The notes under the pieces: generated by a model
Told to the model about the DNA's origin: nothing
The model's database searches: none
The model's input: the letters and a program-made list of their open reading frames with translations, nothing else
Part shown: one piece after another, positions 29,183-37,925 of the stretch
Layout: every line of letters begins with the position of its first letter
Position numbering within the stretch: the first letter of the stretch is position 1
From: Nocardia sp. BSTN01
GTDB taxonomy: Bacteria > Actinomycetota > Actinomycetes > Mycobacteriales > Mycobacteriaceae
DNA: 64,000 nt
Assembly: GCF_015354405.1 (NCBI RefSeq)
Contig: NZ_JADKYP010000001.1
Location: 1-64,000, forward strand
Reading direction: 5' to 3'
Translations under genes and position numbers: made by a program

Positions 29183-29914
29183 GTGCCATCCACAGCCTCG
29201 TCGATCTGGTACGTCGACGACCCGGATCCGGCGGCGGTCCTGCGCTCGCACCCCGATCCCGATCCGGAGGCCGCGCTCGCGCTGGCCAAACAGCTCAATC
29301 CCGGCCACGACGTGGTGCCCGCCGCCTCCGGCACCCTGAAGGTCTGGGCCGGCCCCGATCCCGGCTCGATGTACATCGGCTGCTTCCCGGGCGTCACCGT
29401 GGTCTGCACCGTGCAGGCGGCGCGCAGCCATCCGACCCGGCTGCCGGAACTGCTCATCCGGCCGCTGGCCTCCGAGCACACCTATCTCGTGTCCTACGAC
29501 GTCCCACTGGGCTGGGGCGCGTTCGCGCATTGGGAGCGCGGCGAATTCCGTCGCGCCTTCAGCGCCACCCGGGTCAACATCGTCGAGGACGAAGGACTGC
29601 CGCTGGTATGGGAGCGCCCGTACTGGGCCGGCGACCATCCGGTCCGGCTGCGGCCCGGTGATTTTCCGGATCCGCAGATCCTGCCGTTCGATCCGCCGGA
29701 ATTCGCCGACGCCGCGAACGAGGAGTGGCTCGGATTCCGTTATCGGGCGGGCGCTTGCGGTGACGCACTGATTCCGGACCGGATCGAGGTGTGCGGATTC
29801 AGCCTCTATCCCGCCGGGCAGGCGCCCGCACCGGCGACGCGGGAGACGTCGGTGACGATTCCGGCGAGTAAGCGCTGGTTCGGCTGGCTGCGCGGCCGCG
29901 ACCGCGTGTTGTGA
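29183..29914 (+). CDS. Conserved hypothetical protein (DUF6928-like)
   Basis: 243 residues from the GTG at 29183, chosen because GGGAGG lies at the correct distance; an in-frame GTG at 29174 would overlap it. The opening SSIWYVDDPDPAAVLR... and LAKQLNPG resemble DUF6928-type actinobacterial proteins, which start with a strand and a D-x-D-P segment; this assignment is tentative. It is rich in aromatic residues and Pro, with no signal peptide or membrane helix. It ends in a basic KRWFGWLRGRDR. Function unknown. Convergent with the DUF2537 gene. Confidence 0.7.
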   Translation: MPSTASSIWYVDDPDPAAVLRSHPDPDPEAALALAKQLNPGHDVVPAASGTLKVWAGPDPGSMYIGCFPGVTVVCTVQAARSHPTRLPELLIRPLASEHTYLVSYDVPLGWGAFAHWERGEFRRAFSATRVNIVEDEGLPLVWERPYWAGDHPVRLRPGDFPDPQILPFDPPEFADAANEEWLGFRYRAGACGDALIPDRIEVCGFSLYPAGQAPAPATRETSVTIPASKRWFGWLRGRDRVL

Positions 29915-29923
29915 TCGCGAAAC

Positions 29924-30226
29924 CTAGTGGGCCGCAGCGTCGATCAGCAGCACGACCCAGCCGATCAGTACCCCGGCACCGAGTCCGGCGAGCACCCAGC
30001 GGGTGACCGGTGTGTGGCGCCAGCGCCACGCGGTCGGTGCGGTACCGGCGACGGCGATCACGTTCACCGCCACCGCGAGCGTCCAATGGACATGGGCCAG
30101 TGCGACACCGAACGAGTACACCCCGGCGGCGGTCAGCGCGGCGACGAAGACGGTTACGGCGATGCCCGCCGCCCACGGTGTCGGTTCGCCGGGGGTGGCT
30201 TCCGGGCGGCCGAGCGGTCGATTCAC
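29924..30226 (-). CDS. DUF2537 membrane protein (Rv0882-like)
   Basis: 100 residues with three hydrophobic helices (about 20-38, 44-60, 78-97). GTG at 30226 overlaps the stop of the methyltransferase gene by 4 nt (GTGA), so the two are translationally coupled. The pair matches Rv0881-Rv0882. Function unknown. Confidence 0.82.
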   Translation of the reverse strand: MNRPLGRPEATPGEPTPWAAGIAVTVFVAALTAAGVYSFGVALAHVHWTLAVAVNVIAVAGTAPTAWRWRHTPVTRWVLAGLGAGVLIGWVVLLIDAAAH

Positions 30227-31026
30227 GAGGTCCGCACCCTTTCGTAGAAGGCCATCGCGGCCGCAGTCGCGACATTGAGCGAATCGGTGCCGGGGGTCAT
30301 CGGGATCCGGGCGCGAATATCGGTGGCGCGCATGGCCGCCTCGGTCAGACCGGGGCCTTCCGCGCCGAGCAGCAGCGCCACCCGGTCGCCGGTCATCGCG
30401 GTCGCCAGATTCACCGCCGCCGGATTCGGCGTCAGCGCGATGATCCGGAACCCGAGCTCGCGCAGCGTATGCAGTCCGTCGGGCCAGGTCGGCAGCGACG
30501 CGAACGGTACGCGCAGCACGTGTCCCATCGACACCCGCACCGCGCGGCGGTACAACGGGTCGGCGCAGCGGTCGCCGAACAACACCGCGTCGGCGCCGAG
30601 TCCGGCCGCATTCCGGAAGATCGAGCCGATATTCTCGTGATCGTTGACGCCCTCGAGCACCGCGACCGTGCGGGCCGTCTCCAGGATTTCCTCGGGCAGC
30701 AGTTCCGGCGGGCGGAAGGCGGCGGCGAGTACGCCGCGATTGAGATGGAATCCGACGATCTCGGCCATCACCTCGGCGCCGACGCGGTAATAGGGGACGT
30801 CCACACCGGCGAGGTCGGGGGCCAGCTGATCGAAGCGGCGACCCACCCCGAGCAGGGCGAACGGCTGGAAACGCGAGGCCAGCATGCGCTGCACGACCAC
30901 CACGCCCTCGGCCACGACCAGGCCTTTCCCGCGCGGAAGGTCGGGCCGCCGGTCGGCCGAGTTGAGGTCGCGGAAGTCGGCGACCCGAGGGTCGCCGGGG
31001 TCGACGATATCGATCACGTGGGCCAC
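30223..31026 (-). CDS. TrmH/SpoU family RNA 2'-O-methyltransferase (Rv0881-like)
   Basis: 267 residues of the SPOUT superfamily, transferring methyl from S-adenosylmethionine to a ribose 2'-OH of rRNA or tRNA. An N-terminal substrate-binding domain (~1-105) precedes the knotted catalytic domain. Motif 1 is NDHENIGSIFRNAAGLGADAV, motif 2 is VALLLGAEGPGL, and motif 3 is IPMTPGTDSLNVATAAAMAF. GTG at 31026. Coupled with the DUF2537 gene. The exact RNA target is unknown; annotation as 23S or tRNA enzyme would be a guess. Confidence 0.9.
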   Translation of the reverse strand: MAHVIDIVDPGDPRVADFRDLNSADRRPDLPRGKGLVVAEGVVVVQRMLASRFQPFALLGVGRRFDQLAPDLAGVDVPYYRVGAEVMAEIVGFHLNRGVLAAAFRPPELLPEEILETARTVAVLEGVNDHENIGSIFRNAAGLGADAVLFGDRCADPLYRRAVRVSMGHVLRVPFASLPTWPDGLHTLRELGFRIIALTPNPAAVNLATAMTGDRVALLLGAEGPGLTEAAMRATDIRARIPMTPGTDSLNVATAAAMAFYERVRTS

Positions 31027-31165
31027 GGCAACCTATCCTGCACCCCGGCCGCGTATTCGGCCGAGCCAACTGTCGTGTGAAACACGGTTTGGCGGGCAAC
31101 GCTATGGTGAACTCTTTATTGGTTTATCCACAGAACGATTTATCCATCGCAACGGAAGAGGACGC

Positions 31166-31528
31166 ATGACCAAGCCGGAAGTCGAGTTCCAGGAAGGCCC
31201 CGCGCCCACCACGCTGGAAGTGCAGGATCTGGTCGTGGGCGACGGAGCCGAGGCCGTACCCGGCGGCACCGTGGAGGTGCACTACGTGGGCGTCACCTAC
31301 GACACCGGCGAGGAATTCGATTCGTCCTGGAACCGTGGCGAATCCATCACCTTCCCGCTGCGCGGCCTGATCCAGGGCTGGCAGGATGGAATTCCCGGGA
31401 TGAAGGTCGGCGGCCGCCGCCAGCTGACCATCCCGCCGGAGCTGGCCTACGGTCCCGAGGGCTCGGGACACCCGCTGTCGGGCAAGACGCTGATCTTCGT
31501 CATCGATCTGCTGAACGTCGTCGAATAA
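31166..31528 (+). CDS. FKBP-type peptidyl-prolyl isomerase
   Basis: 120-residue single-domain FKBP that speeds cis-trans isomerisation at proline. Core motifs: VEVHYVGVTYDTGEEFDSSW, FPLRGLIQGWQDGIPGMKVG, RRQLTIPPELAYG, and the C-terminal TLIFVIDLLNV. There is no signal peptide, so it is cytoplasmic. ATG at 31166 with GGAAGAGG upstream. Its stop lies only 6 nt from the stop of the truncated YhgE-like gene coming the other way. Confidence 0.95.
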   Translation: MTKPEVEFQEGPAPTTLEVQDLVVGDGAEAVPGGTVEVHYVGVTYDTGEEFDSSWNRGESITFPLRGLIQGWQDGIPGMKVGGRRQLTIPPELAYGPEGSGHPLSGKTLIFVIDLLNVVE

Positions 31529-31534
31529 GGACGT

Positions 31535-32701
31535 TCACTGCCGGACGATCTCGACCGGATCGGACAGATTCGTCGCCAGGACGGACTGCTGGGATGTGCT
31601 GTGTGCCGGTAACGCGGTGAGGGCTTTGCCGGTTTGATCGGTCAGATTCGTCGAAATCTGCTGCATCTGGGTGACCCCGCCGGTCACCGCCTGCAGCGCA
31701 CCCTGCAGTTGCGTGCTCGCCTGATCGGCGAGCCGCGGAATCTGCCCGGCCAGGGCGGCGCCCTGGTCCAGTTGGGCGGTGGCCGAGGTCAGCCGGTTCG
31801 CGGCATCGCGCAGGATGGTGCCGAGGCCGGTGTTCGGATCGGTACTGCTCCCGGTCAGCCGGGCGACGCCCGCGAGTTGGGTATCGGCCTGCCCGGCGAT
31901 CGAGCGCAGCGCCTCGAGCTTTCCGATGATGTCGGTGAGCTGAGGATCCGCCGCGAACGGCAGCGCTCGCAGCAGCGGCAGGACCTGGTCGAGCCCGGTA
32001 CTCATCGCGTTCGCACCGGCACTGATCTGCCCGATGGTCAGCCCGGTGGCGTCGAAGGCACCGGCCATGTTCTCGGCCTGATTCGTCGCCTGACCCAGGG
32101 TGCTGTGTACCTGGCCGAGCTGCGAAGTCAGCGTTGCCGCACCGGATTTCGCGGAATCCAGGAAACCCAGCATCTGCTGGGCGCCGCCGGTGAACTGTCC
32201 GGCGGCGTCGGAGGCCGTCCGCACGCCCGCGTCGAGCAGCTGGGACGTGAAGGCGGCCTGCTGCATCGAACCGCGCGCGTTCGCGATCGCGGCCAGGGTC
32301 TGATCCACGCCGGCGGCCGCGATGCGCCGCGTCACCGCCGCGACCGCATCGTCGACCGCGGCGGTGTCGGCGTGCTCGTTGGTGGCCACGGTCAGCTGTG
32401 CCCGATGCGGTTGCGCCGTGGCGAGGGTGGCCAACGACGAACTGAGGTCGGCGGGCAGGGTGATCACCGCGGCGTGATCGGTGGTGCGGGCGCCCGGTTC
32501 GGCCACGGTCCAGGTGTCGTCCTCCGATCGCAGCGCCGTCACGATGCGGGCTCCGGCGGGACCGGTATCCGCGTTGACGATCGCGATATCGGTCGGCGCG
32601 GCACCACCGCGGGTGGCGGCGATCACCCCACCCGTCACCGCACTGGCGACCACCAGGGTCACCACACCGAGCACTGTCCAGCGAAAACGTCTAACTGCCA
32701 C
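31535..32701 (-). CDS. YhgE/Pip-like protein lacking the C-terminal membrane domain
   Basis: 388 residues. A single N-terminal membrane segment (FRWTVLGVVTLVVASAVTGG) is followed by the YhgE/Pip N-terminal domain (PTDIAIVNADTG..., VTLPADLSSSLATLATAQP) and a long helical region with repeated Gln/Ala/Leu (ANQAENMAGAF, QLDQGAALAGQIPRLADQA). In complete family members a multi-helix membrane domain follows the segment equivalent to SVLATNLSDPVEIVRQ. Here a TGA stops the frame exactly there, 6 nt from the FKBP stop. GTG at 32701. Either a degraded gene or a single-span form with an altered role. Confidence 0.75.
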   Translation of the reverse strand: MAVRRFRWTVLGVVTLVVASAVTGGVIAATRGGAAPTDIAIVNADTGPAGARIVTALRSEDDTWTVAEPGARTTDHAAVITLPADLSSSLATLATAQPHRAQLTVATNEHADTAAVDDAVAAVTRRIAAAGVDQTLAAIANARGSMQQAAFTSQLLDAGVRTASDAAGQFTGGAQQMLGFLDSAKSGAATLTSQLGQVHSTLGQATNQAENMAGAFDATGLTIGQISAGANAMSTGLDQVLPLLRALPFAADPQLTDIIGKLEALRSIAGQADTQLAGVARLTGSSTDPNTGLGTILRDAANRLTSATAQLDQGAALAGQIPRLADQASTQLQGALQAVTGGVTQMQQISTNLTDQTGKALTALPAHSTSQQSVLATNLSDPVEIVRQ

Positions 32702-32777
32702 GCCGTTCGACGGTAGCGACGGTGAATGCGCAAGTACTGGCGGATATCTGAGGGTTCTGTGAGGGAACTCGGACGAA

Positions 32778-34160
32778 TCAGATGTCCGGCGGTGGCGGTG
32801 CGGACATCGGACGGTCCGGCAATTCCAGCACCAGGCGCACTCCGCCCAGGGTGCCGTCGTCGAAATAGGCTCGGCCACCGTGCAATTGGGCCTGCTGCGC
32901 GACCAGGGCCAGGCCCAGTCCGGAGCCGCCCTTGGTGGCGTTGGCGCCGCGGATGAAGCGGTCGAAGACGGTCCGCCGTTCCTCGGCCGGGATGCCCGCG
33001 CCGTTGTCGTCGACCGAGATCACGATCCATCCGTCGGGACGGCGATGCGCCGACACCAGGGCCTGGGTGGCGCCGCCGTGGCGGGCGGAATTGGTGAGCG
33101 CGTTGTCGATCGCCAGCCGCAGTCCCGTCGGCAGGCCACGGGTGATCAGTTCGCGATCGGTGTCGATGCGGACGGTGAGTTGCGGGAAGTGGCGCATCGC
33201 ATCGTGGGCGGCGTGGTCGACGAGATCGCCGACATCGGTTTCGACGTGGTCGCGTTCGTCGGTCAGCTCGCCGGCGGCGAGCCGTTCCAGTGCCGCGAGC
33301 GTGGCCTCCACCCGGCCCTGACTGCGCTGCAGATCGCCGAGTATCTCCGCGCGCTGCTGTTCGTCGAGGTCCAGGGTGCGCAGCACCTCGAGGTCGGTGC
33401 GCATCGCGGTGAGCGGAGTGCGCAGTTCGTGCGCCGAGACGGCGGCGAAATCGCGGGCCGTCTCGAGTGCCGCCGCGGTTTCGGCCTGGGCGAACTGCAC
33501 TCGCTCCAGCAGCGAATTGACTGCCTCGGAGAGCTTTTCGGCCTCCCAGACGCCGGATCCGTCCACCCGGACCTCGGCGGTGCTGGTGCCGCTGCGCGCA
33601 CTCACCTGCCGGGTGAGATCGCGGATCGGGCGCACCGCGCCACCACCGAACACCCAGCCCAGCCCCGCCGCCGCCGCCACCGCCAGCCCGGCCGCGAACA
33701 GCACCCAGCGCCGCTGCTCGGACATGGTGTGATAGGCGTCGGTCAGCGGGATCGCGATCGATACGGTCCGTCCCTCGGGCTGATTCTCGGTCGTGGTCAG
33801 CACCCGGAACGGCGTGCCGTCCAGCGTGACCGTATGTGAACCCGGGTCCTCGGCCGGGAGGCGCACGCTGGTGGAGGCGATGATCTCACCGTGGTCGCGG
33901 ACCGTCACCGCCATATCCTTGTTCGGGGTCACCAGCGACAGCACCCCGACCGCGATGAGCGGCTGCATCAGCACGATGCGCGAGGCGATGTTCAGTTCCT
34001 GATCGGCCTGGGCGAGATTGTTACGGCCCAGTGCCACCACCGACACCCAGCTCAACACCGCGGTGATGATGATCGCGCCCAATGCCGCCGCCCCGGCGAC
34101 CCTGGTGCGCAGCGAATAGGAGTGTCGCAGCCCGAAGCGCCGCCGTCCCGGTGCGGTCAT
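32778..34160 (-). CDS. prrB: Sensor histidine kinase PrrB
   Basis: 460-residue membrane kinase of the PrrAB two-component system. Two membrane helices (about residues 18-42 and 160-182) flank an extracellular sensor domain, followed by HAMP. The phospho-acceptor His is in FAAVSAHELRTPLTAM, the N-box in AIDNALTNSARHGG, and the G-boxes in VDDNGAGIP and GGSGLGLAL. ATG at 34160, 37 nt after the prrA stop, so it is an operon with prrA. Matches Rv0902c. In mycobacteria PrrAB is essential or growth-linked, with roles in adaptation to intracellular or low-oxygen conditions. Confidence 0.92.
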   Translation of the reverse strand: MTAPGRRRFGLRHSYSLRTRVAGAAALGAIIITAVLSWVSVVALGRNNLAQADQELNIASRIVLMQPLIAVGVLSLVTPNKDMAVTVRDHGEIIASTSVRLPAEDPGSHTVTLDGTPFRVLTTTENQPEGRTVSIAIPLTDAYHTMSEQRRWVLFAAGLAVAAAAGLGWVFGGGAVRPIRDLTRQVSARSGTSTAEVRVDGSGVWEAEKLSEAVNSLLERVQFAQAETAAALETARDFAAVSAHELRTPLTAMRTDLEVLRTLDLDEQQRAEILGDLQRSQGRVEATLAALERLAAGELTDERDHVETDVGDLVDHAAHDAMRHFPQLTVRIDTDRELITRGLPTGLRLAIDNALTNSARHGGATQALVSAHRRPDGWIVISVDDNGAGIPAEERRTVFDRFIRGANATKGGSGLGLALVAQQAQLHGGRAYFDDGTLGGVRLVLELPDRPMSAPPPPDI

Positions 34161-34197
34161 CCCGCACCGGCACAGGTCGTTTCGGCGGGCGCACCGG

Positions 34198-34902
34198 TCA
34201 TTTCGGCATCCGCAGCACGAAGCCGACGCCGCGGATGGTGTGCAGCAGCCGGGGAGTGCCGTCGGCCTCCAGTTTGCGACGTAGATAGCCGACGAAGACG
34301 TCCACCACATTGGTGTCCGCGGCGAAGTCGTACCCCCACACCAGCTCCAGCAGTCGTTCCCGGCTCAATACCACCCCGGCATTGCGGGCCAGTGTGGACA
34401 GCAGTTCGAATTCTCTTTTGGTGAGCTCGATTTCGTTACCGTGCAGCAGGGCGCGGTAGCCGGCCACATCGATTTCCAAGGGGCCCAGGGTGATCGAGCC
34501 CGGCGCCGCGGCGGGGGCGGTATCGGTGCGGCGGCGCAGCAGCGCCCGGATCCGCGCTACCAATTCGGCGAGGACGAACGGTTTCACCAGATAGTCGTCC
34601 GCCCCGGATTCCAGTCCGGCGATCCGGTCGCCGACCGAACTGCGCGCCGAGAGCACACAGATCGGCACCTCGTTCCCCATCGCACGCAGCGCGGTCACCA
34701 CGCCGGCGCCGTCGAGCACCGGCATGTTCATATCGAGCACGATGGCGTCGGGCGACTGTTCGGCCACGCTGCGCAGGGCCGCGGCGCCGTCGCGGGCGAT
34801 GACCACCCGGAATCCGGACAGTCGCAAGCCGCGTTCCACCGAGGACAGCACATCCTCGTCGTCGTCGACCACCAGCACCGTCGGATTCTCGCTGCTCGCC
34901 AC
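34198..34902 (-). CDS. prrA: Response regulator PrrA
   Basis: 234 residues. The receiver domain (~8-122) has acidic residues DDDED at 13-17, phospho-acceptor Asp57 in [13 protein letters not shown], Ser/Thr in VLSARS, and Lys in YLVKPF. An OmpR-type winged helix follows at about 138-232 ([38 protein letters not shown]). GTG at 34902. A -10 TACACT 7 nt upstream and no Shine-Dalgarno indicate a leaderless mRNA. Upstream of prrB in the same operon. Confidence 0.95.
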   Translation of the reverse strand: MASSENPTVLVVDDDEDVLSSVERGLRLSGFRVVIARDGAAALRSVAEQSPDAIVLDMNMPVLDGAGVVTALRAMGNEVPICVLSARSSVGDRIAGLESGADDYLVKPFVLAELVARIRALLRRRTDTAPAAAPGSITLGPLEIDVAGYRALLHGNEIELTKREFELLSTLARNAGVVLSRERLLELVWGYDFAADTNVVDVFVGYLRRKLEADGTPRLLHTIRGVGFVLRMPK

Positions 34903-34909
34903 GGTGTGC

Positions 34910-34915
34910 AGTGTA
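34910..34915 (-). promoter_or_regulatory. -10 box of prrA, leaderless
   Basis: TACACT on the minus strand, 7 nt before the GTG. The region upstream has a G/C stem (34923-34956) that could be the terminator of the hemophore-like gene. Confidence 0.5.
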
Positions 34916-34922
34916 ATTTGAC

Positions 34923-34956
34923 CGCGCGGCCCCGGGGGTGGCCCGAGGCCCGCGCG
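34923..34956 (-). terminator. Candidate terminator of hemophore-like gene
   Basis: CGCGCGGCC pairs with GGCCCGCGCG, one bulged base. It lies 22 nt past the hemophore-like stop (34979) and just ahead of the prrA promoter. Confidence 0.4.
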
Positions 34957-34978
34957 AGTTGCCGATCCGGCGCCCGGA

Positions 34979-35359
34979 TCAGTAGTTGTGGCAGGAATCG
35001 GCGACTTCCTGAATCGTCTGGCTCAGCCCGGCGGCCCGCGGGTCCTGCTGGGCGCGCTGCGCCTCGTCCGGATGCTGGGCCAGATACTGCTGGAATTCGG
35101 CGCGGCGCTGTTCCACCGGCTGATCGAATTTGGCCTTCAGCTCGGCCTTCTGGTCCGGGTTGTTGTCCAGGATCGAGGCCAGCTGCGGCGCCTTGTCGTG
35201 CAGGGCGGCGTCGACCTGAGCGAAGCTGCAGGTCGAATTCAGCAGCGGCGCAACCAGTTCGGTCGGACCCGCCGATGCGGTGGCGGGGACCAGCAGGGCG
35301 GCCCCGGCGGCCAGGCCCGCGGCGGTGAGGATGGTTGCGGCAAATCCGCGAATGCGCAT
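34979..35359 (-). CDS. Secreted hemophore-related protein
   Basis: 126 residues. The signal peptide ([18 protein letters not shown]...) ends after about residue 32 (ATASA). The mature ~94-residue helical domain has one Cys near each end ([13 protein letters not shown] and VADSCHNY), forming the expected disulfide of the hemophore-related (Rv0203-like) family. It also carries the motif [17 protein letters not shown]. Rv0203 carries haem outside the cell; no obvious haem ligand Tyr/His/Met trio can be verified here. ATG at 35359. Upstream of prrAB on the same strand. Confidence 0.8.
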   Translation of the reverse strand: MRIRGFAATILTAAGLAAGAALLVPATASAGPTELVAPLLNSTCSFAQVDAALHDKAPQLASILDNNPDQKAELKAKFDQPVEQRRAEFQQYLAQHPDEAQRAQQDPRAAGLSQTIQEVADSCHNY

Positions 35360-35495
35360 GATTCTCTCTCCCTGTGCGTCGGCACGTACGTGTCCGGCAC
35401 GGTATCGCCGGAGTCTGGGGCGTGCGTGAACCGATTCTGAGAAGACTCTGAACCGGGCCCGGACCGGGCGCGCGCCCGACACTCGAATGCCCCGA

Positions 35496-37607
35496 TCAGG
35501 AACCGATACTCGAGCCGTTCGTACTCGCCGCCGGGTCGGCCGTGTGCTCCGCGGCCGGGTCGGCGGTCGGATCGGTCCCGGCGAGCAGTTGGTCCTCCAG
35601 CGCGATGAGCACCGCGGGATCCTCGATGGTCGCCGGCATCTCCCAGGTCTCGCCCGAGGCGATCTGGCGGATGGTGCGGCGCAGGATCTTTCCGGATCGG
35701 GTCTTCGGCAATGCCCGGACCACCGTCACGTCGTGCAGGGTCGCGATCGCGCCGATCTGCTCGCGCACACGGGCGATGATCTCGGCGCGCAGCTGCGCCA
35801 GTTCGATGTCGACGCCGTCCTTGAGCACCACGTAGGCGATCGGCAGCTGCCCCTTCAGTTCGTCGGGCACTCCGATCACCGCGGTTTCCGCGACCGCCGA
35901 ATGTCCCGAGATCGCGGCCTCGATGCCGCCGGCCGAGAGCCGATGGCCGGCCATATTGATCACATCGTCGCTGCGGCCGAGGACGTACAGATACCCGTCC
36001 TCGTCGAAATAGCCGGAGTCGCCGGTCAGATAGTGGCCGGGGTAGGTCGAGAGATAGGAGCGGCCGAAGCGTTCGTCGTCGCGCCACAGGCCCGTCAGCG
36101 AGCCGGGCGGGAGCGGGAGGCCGATCACGATATTGCCCTCGGCGCCGGTGGCCACCGCATCGCCTTCGTAGTCGAGGACGCGCAGCCGGTAGCCGGGTAC
36201 CGGAACCGAGGCCGAGCCGGGTTTGATCGGCAGTTGCTGCAGGCCGAGCGGGTTGGCGCACACCGGCCAGCCGGTTTCGGTCTGCCACCAGTGGTCGACC
36301 ACCGGGCAGTCGGGCAGGTCGGCCAGCACCGTCTCCCGGGTCCACTCGTAGGTGGCCGGGTCGAGCCGTTCGCCGGCGCAGAACAGCGCGCGCAGCGAGG
36401 ACAGATCGTGGCGGCGGGCCAGCGCGGCATCGGGATCGGCGCGGCGGATCGCGCGCAACGCGGTGGGGGCGGTGAACATTACGTGCACCCCGTACTGCTC
36501 GACCAGCCGCCAGTAGGTGCCGGAGTCGGGCGTACCGATCGGTTTGCCCTCGAACAGTACGGTCGTCGCGCCGACCAGCAGCGGGGCGTAGACGATATAG
36601 GAATGGCCGACCACCCAGCCGATATCGGAGGTGGTCAGCATCACCTGACCGGGGGAGACGTCGTAGATGTTGCGCATCGACCAGGCCAGCGCCACCGCGT
36701 GGCCGCCGTTGTCGCGCACCACGCCCTTGGGGTTTCCGGTCGTGCCCGAGGTGTAGAGGATGTAGAGCGGATCGGTCGCGGCCACCGGCACCGGGTCGGC
36801 CGGTTCGGCGTCGCGGACCATGTCCTCCCAATCCAGCCAGCGGGCGGCGATGGTGGCGGTGGAATCCGGCAGGGTGTCGGTGGCCGGCTGCGGGGCGGCG
36901 AACCGGATGGTCGGAAACCCCTCGCGCTGCTTCACGACCACATTGCGCGGCGCGGTGGTGTGCACCTGGTCGAGTGCCTGCAGCACGATCGGCGGGTACT
37001 CGAGGCGCTTGTTCGGTTCCAGGCCGCCGGAGGCGGTGACGATCAGGACGGGTTCGGCGTCGTCGATGCGGGCGGCCAGTTCGTGGGCGGCGAATCCGCC
37101 GAAGACCACCGAATGCACCGCGCCGATCCGCGCGCAGGCCAGCATCGCGATCACGGCCTCGGGGATCATCGGCATGTAGATCACCACGCGGTCGCCGGTA
37201 CGCACCCCGAGCCGCAGCATGGCACCGGCGAACCGGGCGACCTCGGCCAGCAATTCGGCGTAGGTGTAGACGACTGTGGCGCCCGTCATAGCGGAGTCAT
37301 ATATTAAGGCGGGCTGGTTCGCGCGACCGCCCGTTTTTTCGGAAATACCCGTTTCGGCGGCGGTATCGGTATCGTCGTTCGTCGAGGCGGGTTCCGCTGT
37401 GAGATCGCGCACATGCCGATCGAGGGCGTTGTAGGAGGTGTTGAGGCGAGCATCGGGAAACCACCGAGCCGTCGGTCGTGCCGTGGTATCGAGAATCTGT
37501 TCGGGCGCAACGTCCCAGCTGATCGCCTCGGACGCGCTACGCCAGAAGTCCGACGGGTCGACCAGGCTGGTCTGGTAGGTGGGCCGGTACTCCTGCTTCG
37601 CGTTCAA
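35496..37607 (-). CDS. prpE: Propionyl-CoA synthetase-like acyl-CoA ligase
   Basis: 703-residue AMP-forming acetyl/propionyl-CoA synthetase. Motifs: YTSGTTGNPKGVVRDNGGH (P-loop), DIGWVVGHSYIVYAPLLVG typical of PrpE, WWQTETGWP, DSGYFDEDGYLYVLGRSDD, and the acetylatable Lys in TRSGKILRR. The enzyme activates propionate (or acetate), feeding the methylcitrate cycle together with CitA/PrpC-type enzymes. Two departures from the usual ~630 residues: a disordered insert of ~27 residues near 72-98 and a Thr/Ala/Asp-rich tail of ~30 residues. ATG at 37607. It is divergent from the conservon. Confidence 0.88.
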   Translation of the reverse strand: MNAKQEYRPTYQTSLVDPSDFWRSASEAISWDVAPEQILDTTARPTARWFPDARLNTSYNALDRHVRDLTAEPASTNDDTDTAAETGISEKTGGRANQPALIYDSAMTGATVVYTYAELLAEVARFAGAMLRLGVRTGDRVVIYMPMIPEAVIAMLACARIGAVHSVVFGGFAAHELAARIDDAEPVLIVTASGGLEPNKRLEYPPIVLQALDQVHTTAPRNVVVKQREGFPTIRFAAPQPATDTLPDSTATIAARWLDWEDMVRDAEPADPVPVAATDPLYILYTSGTTGNPKGVVRDNGGHAVALAWSMRNIYDVSPGQVMLTTSDIGWVVGHSYIVYAPLLVGATTVLFEGKPIGTPDSGTYWRLVEQYGVHVMFTAPTALRAIRRADPDAALARRHDLSSLRALFCAGERLDPATYEWTRETVLADLPDCPVVDHWWQTETGWPVCANPLGLQQLPIKPGSASVPVPGYRLRVLDYEGDAVATGAEGNIVIGLPLPPGSLTGLWRDDERFGRSYLSTYPGHYLTGDSGYFDEDGYLYVLGRSDDVINMAGHRLSAGGIEAAISGHSAVAETAVIGVPDELKGQLPIAYVVLKDGVDIELAQLRAEIIARVREQIGAIATLHDVTVVRALPKTRSGKILRRTIRQIASGETWEMPATIEDPAVLIALEDQLLAGTDPTADPAAEHTADPAASTNGSSIGS

Positions 37608-37925
37608 CCGTATGACTCCCTGCCTCGCATCGATGCCCGCCTCGATAGATCAGCCTGATTGTGGCAGACTTCACGCGACGTCCGGGCGGGCGCCGCGACC
37701 TTTGATTTTGGCTGGAACAGCCAGGTCAACGGCTGGTGGTTGCCAAGAGGTCACACAAGAAGTTATTGATCCGTTAGAATCGCATGTCACCTATTTCGGC
37801 CGTCATGGACGCAATTTCTCGGCCAGCCGCAGTTCCCGGCCCGTTCTGCTTATCGAGCCGCGCGTGCGATCGTGGAGGCTCGCCGATGGCGCGTGGCTGG
37901 GGCCAGTTTGGAAAGTGAGTTGGAG
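37608..37925. other. 318-nt divergent region between prpE and the conservon
   Basis: It contains a TAGAAT -10 candidate at 37775-37780 for the conservon, an imperfect hairpin TGGCTGGAACAGCCA near 37709-37723, and the prpE upstream region. No coding frame with good codon use. Confidence 0.45.
37775..37780 (+). promoter_or_regulatory. Candidate -10 of the conservon
   Basis: TAGAAT, 146 nt before the ATG of the sensor gene. The -35 is unclear. Confidence 0.3.
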
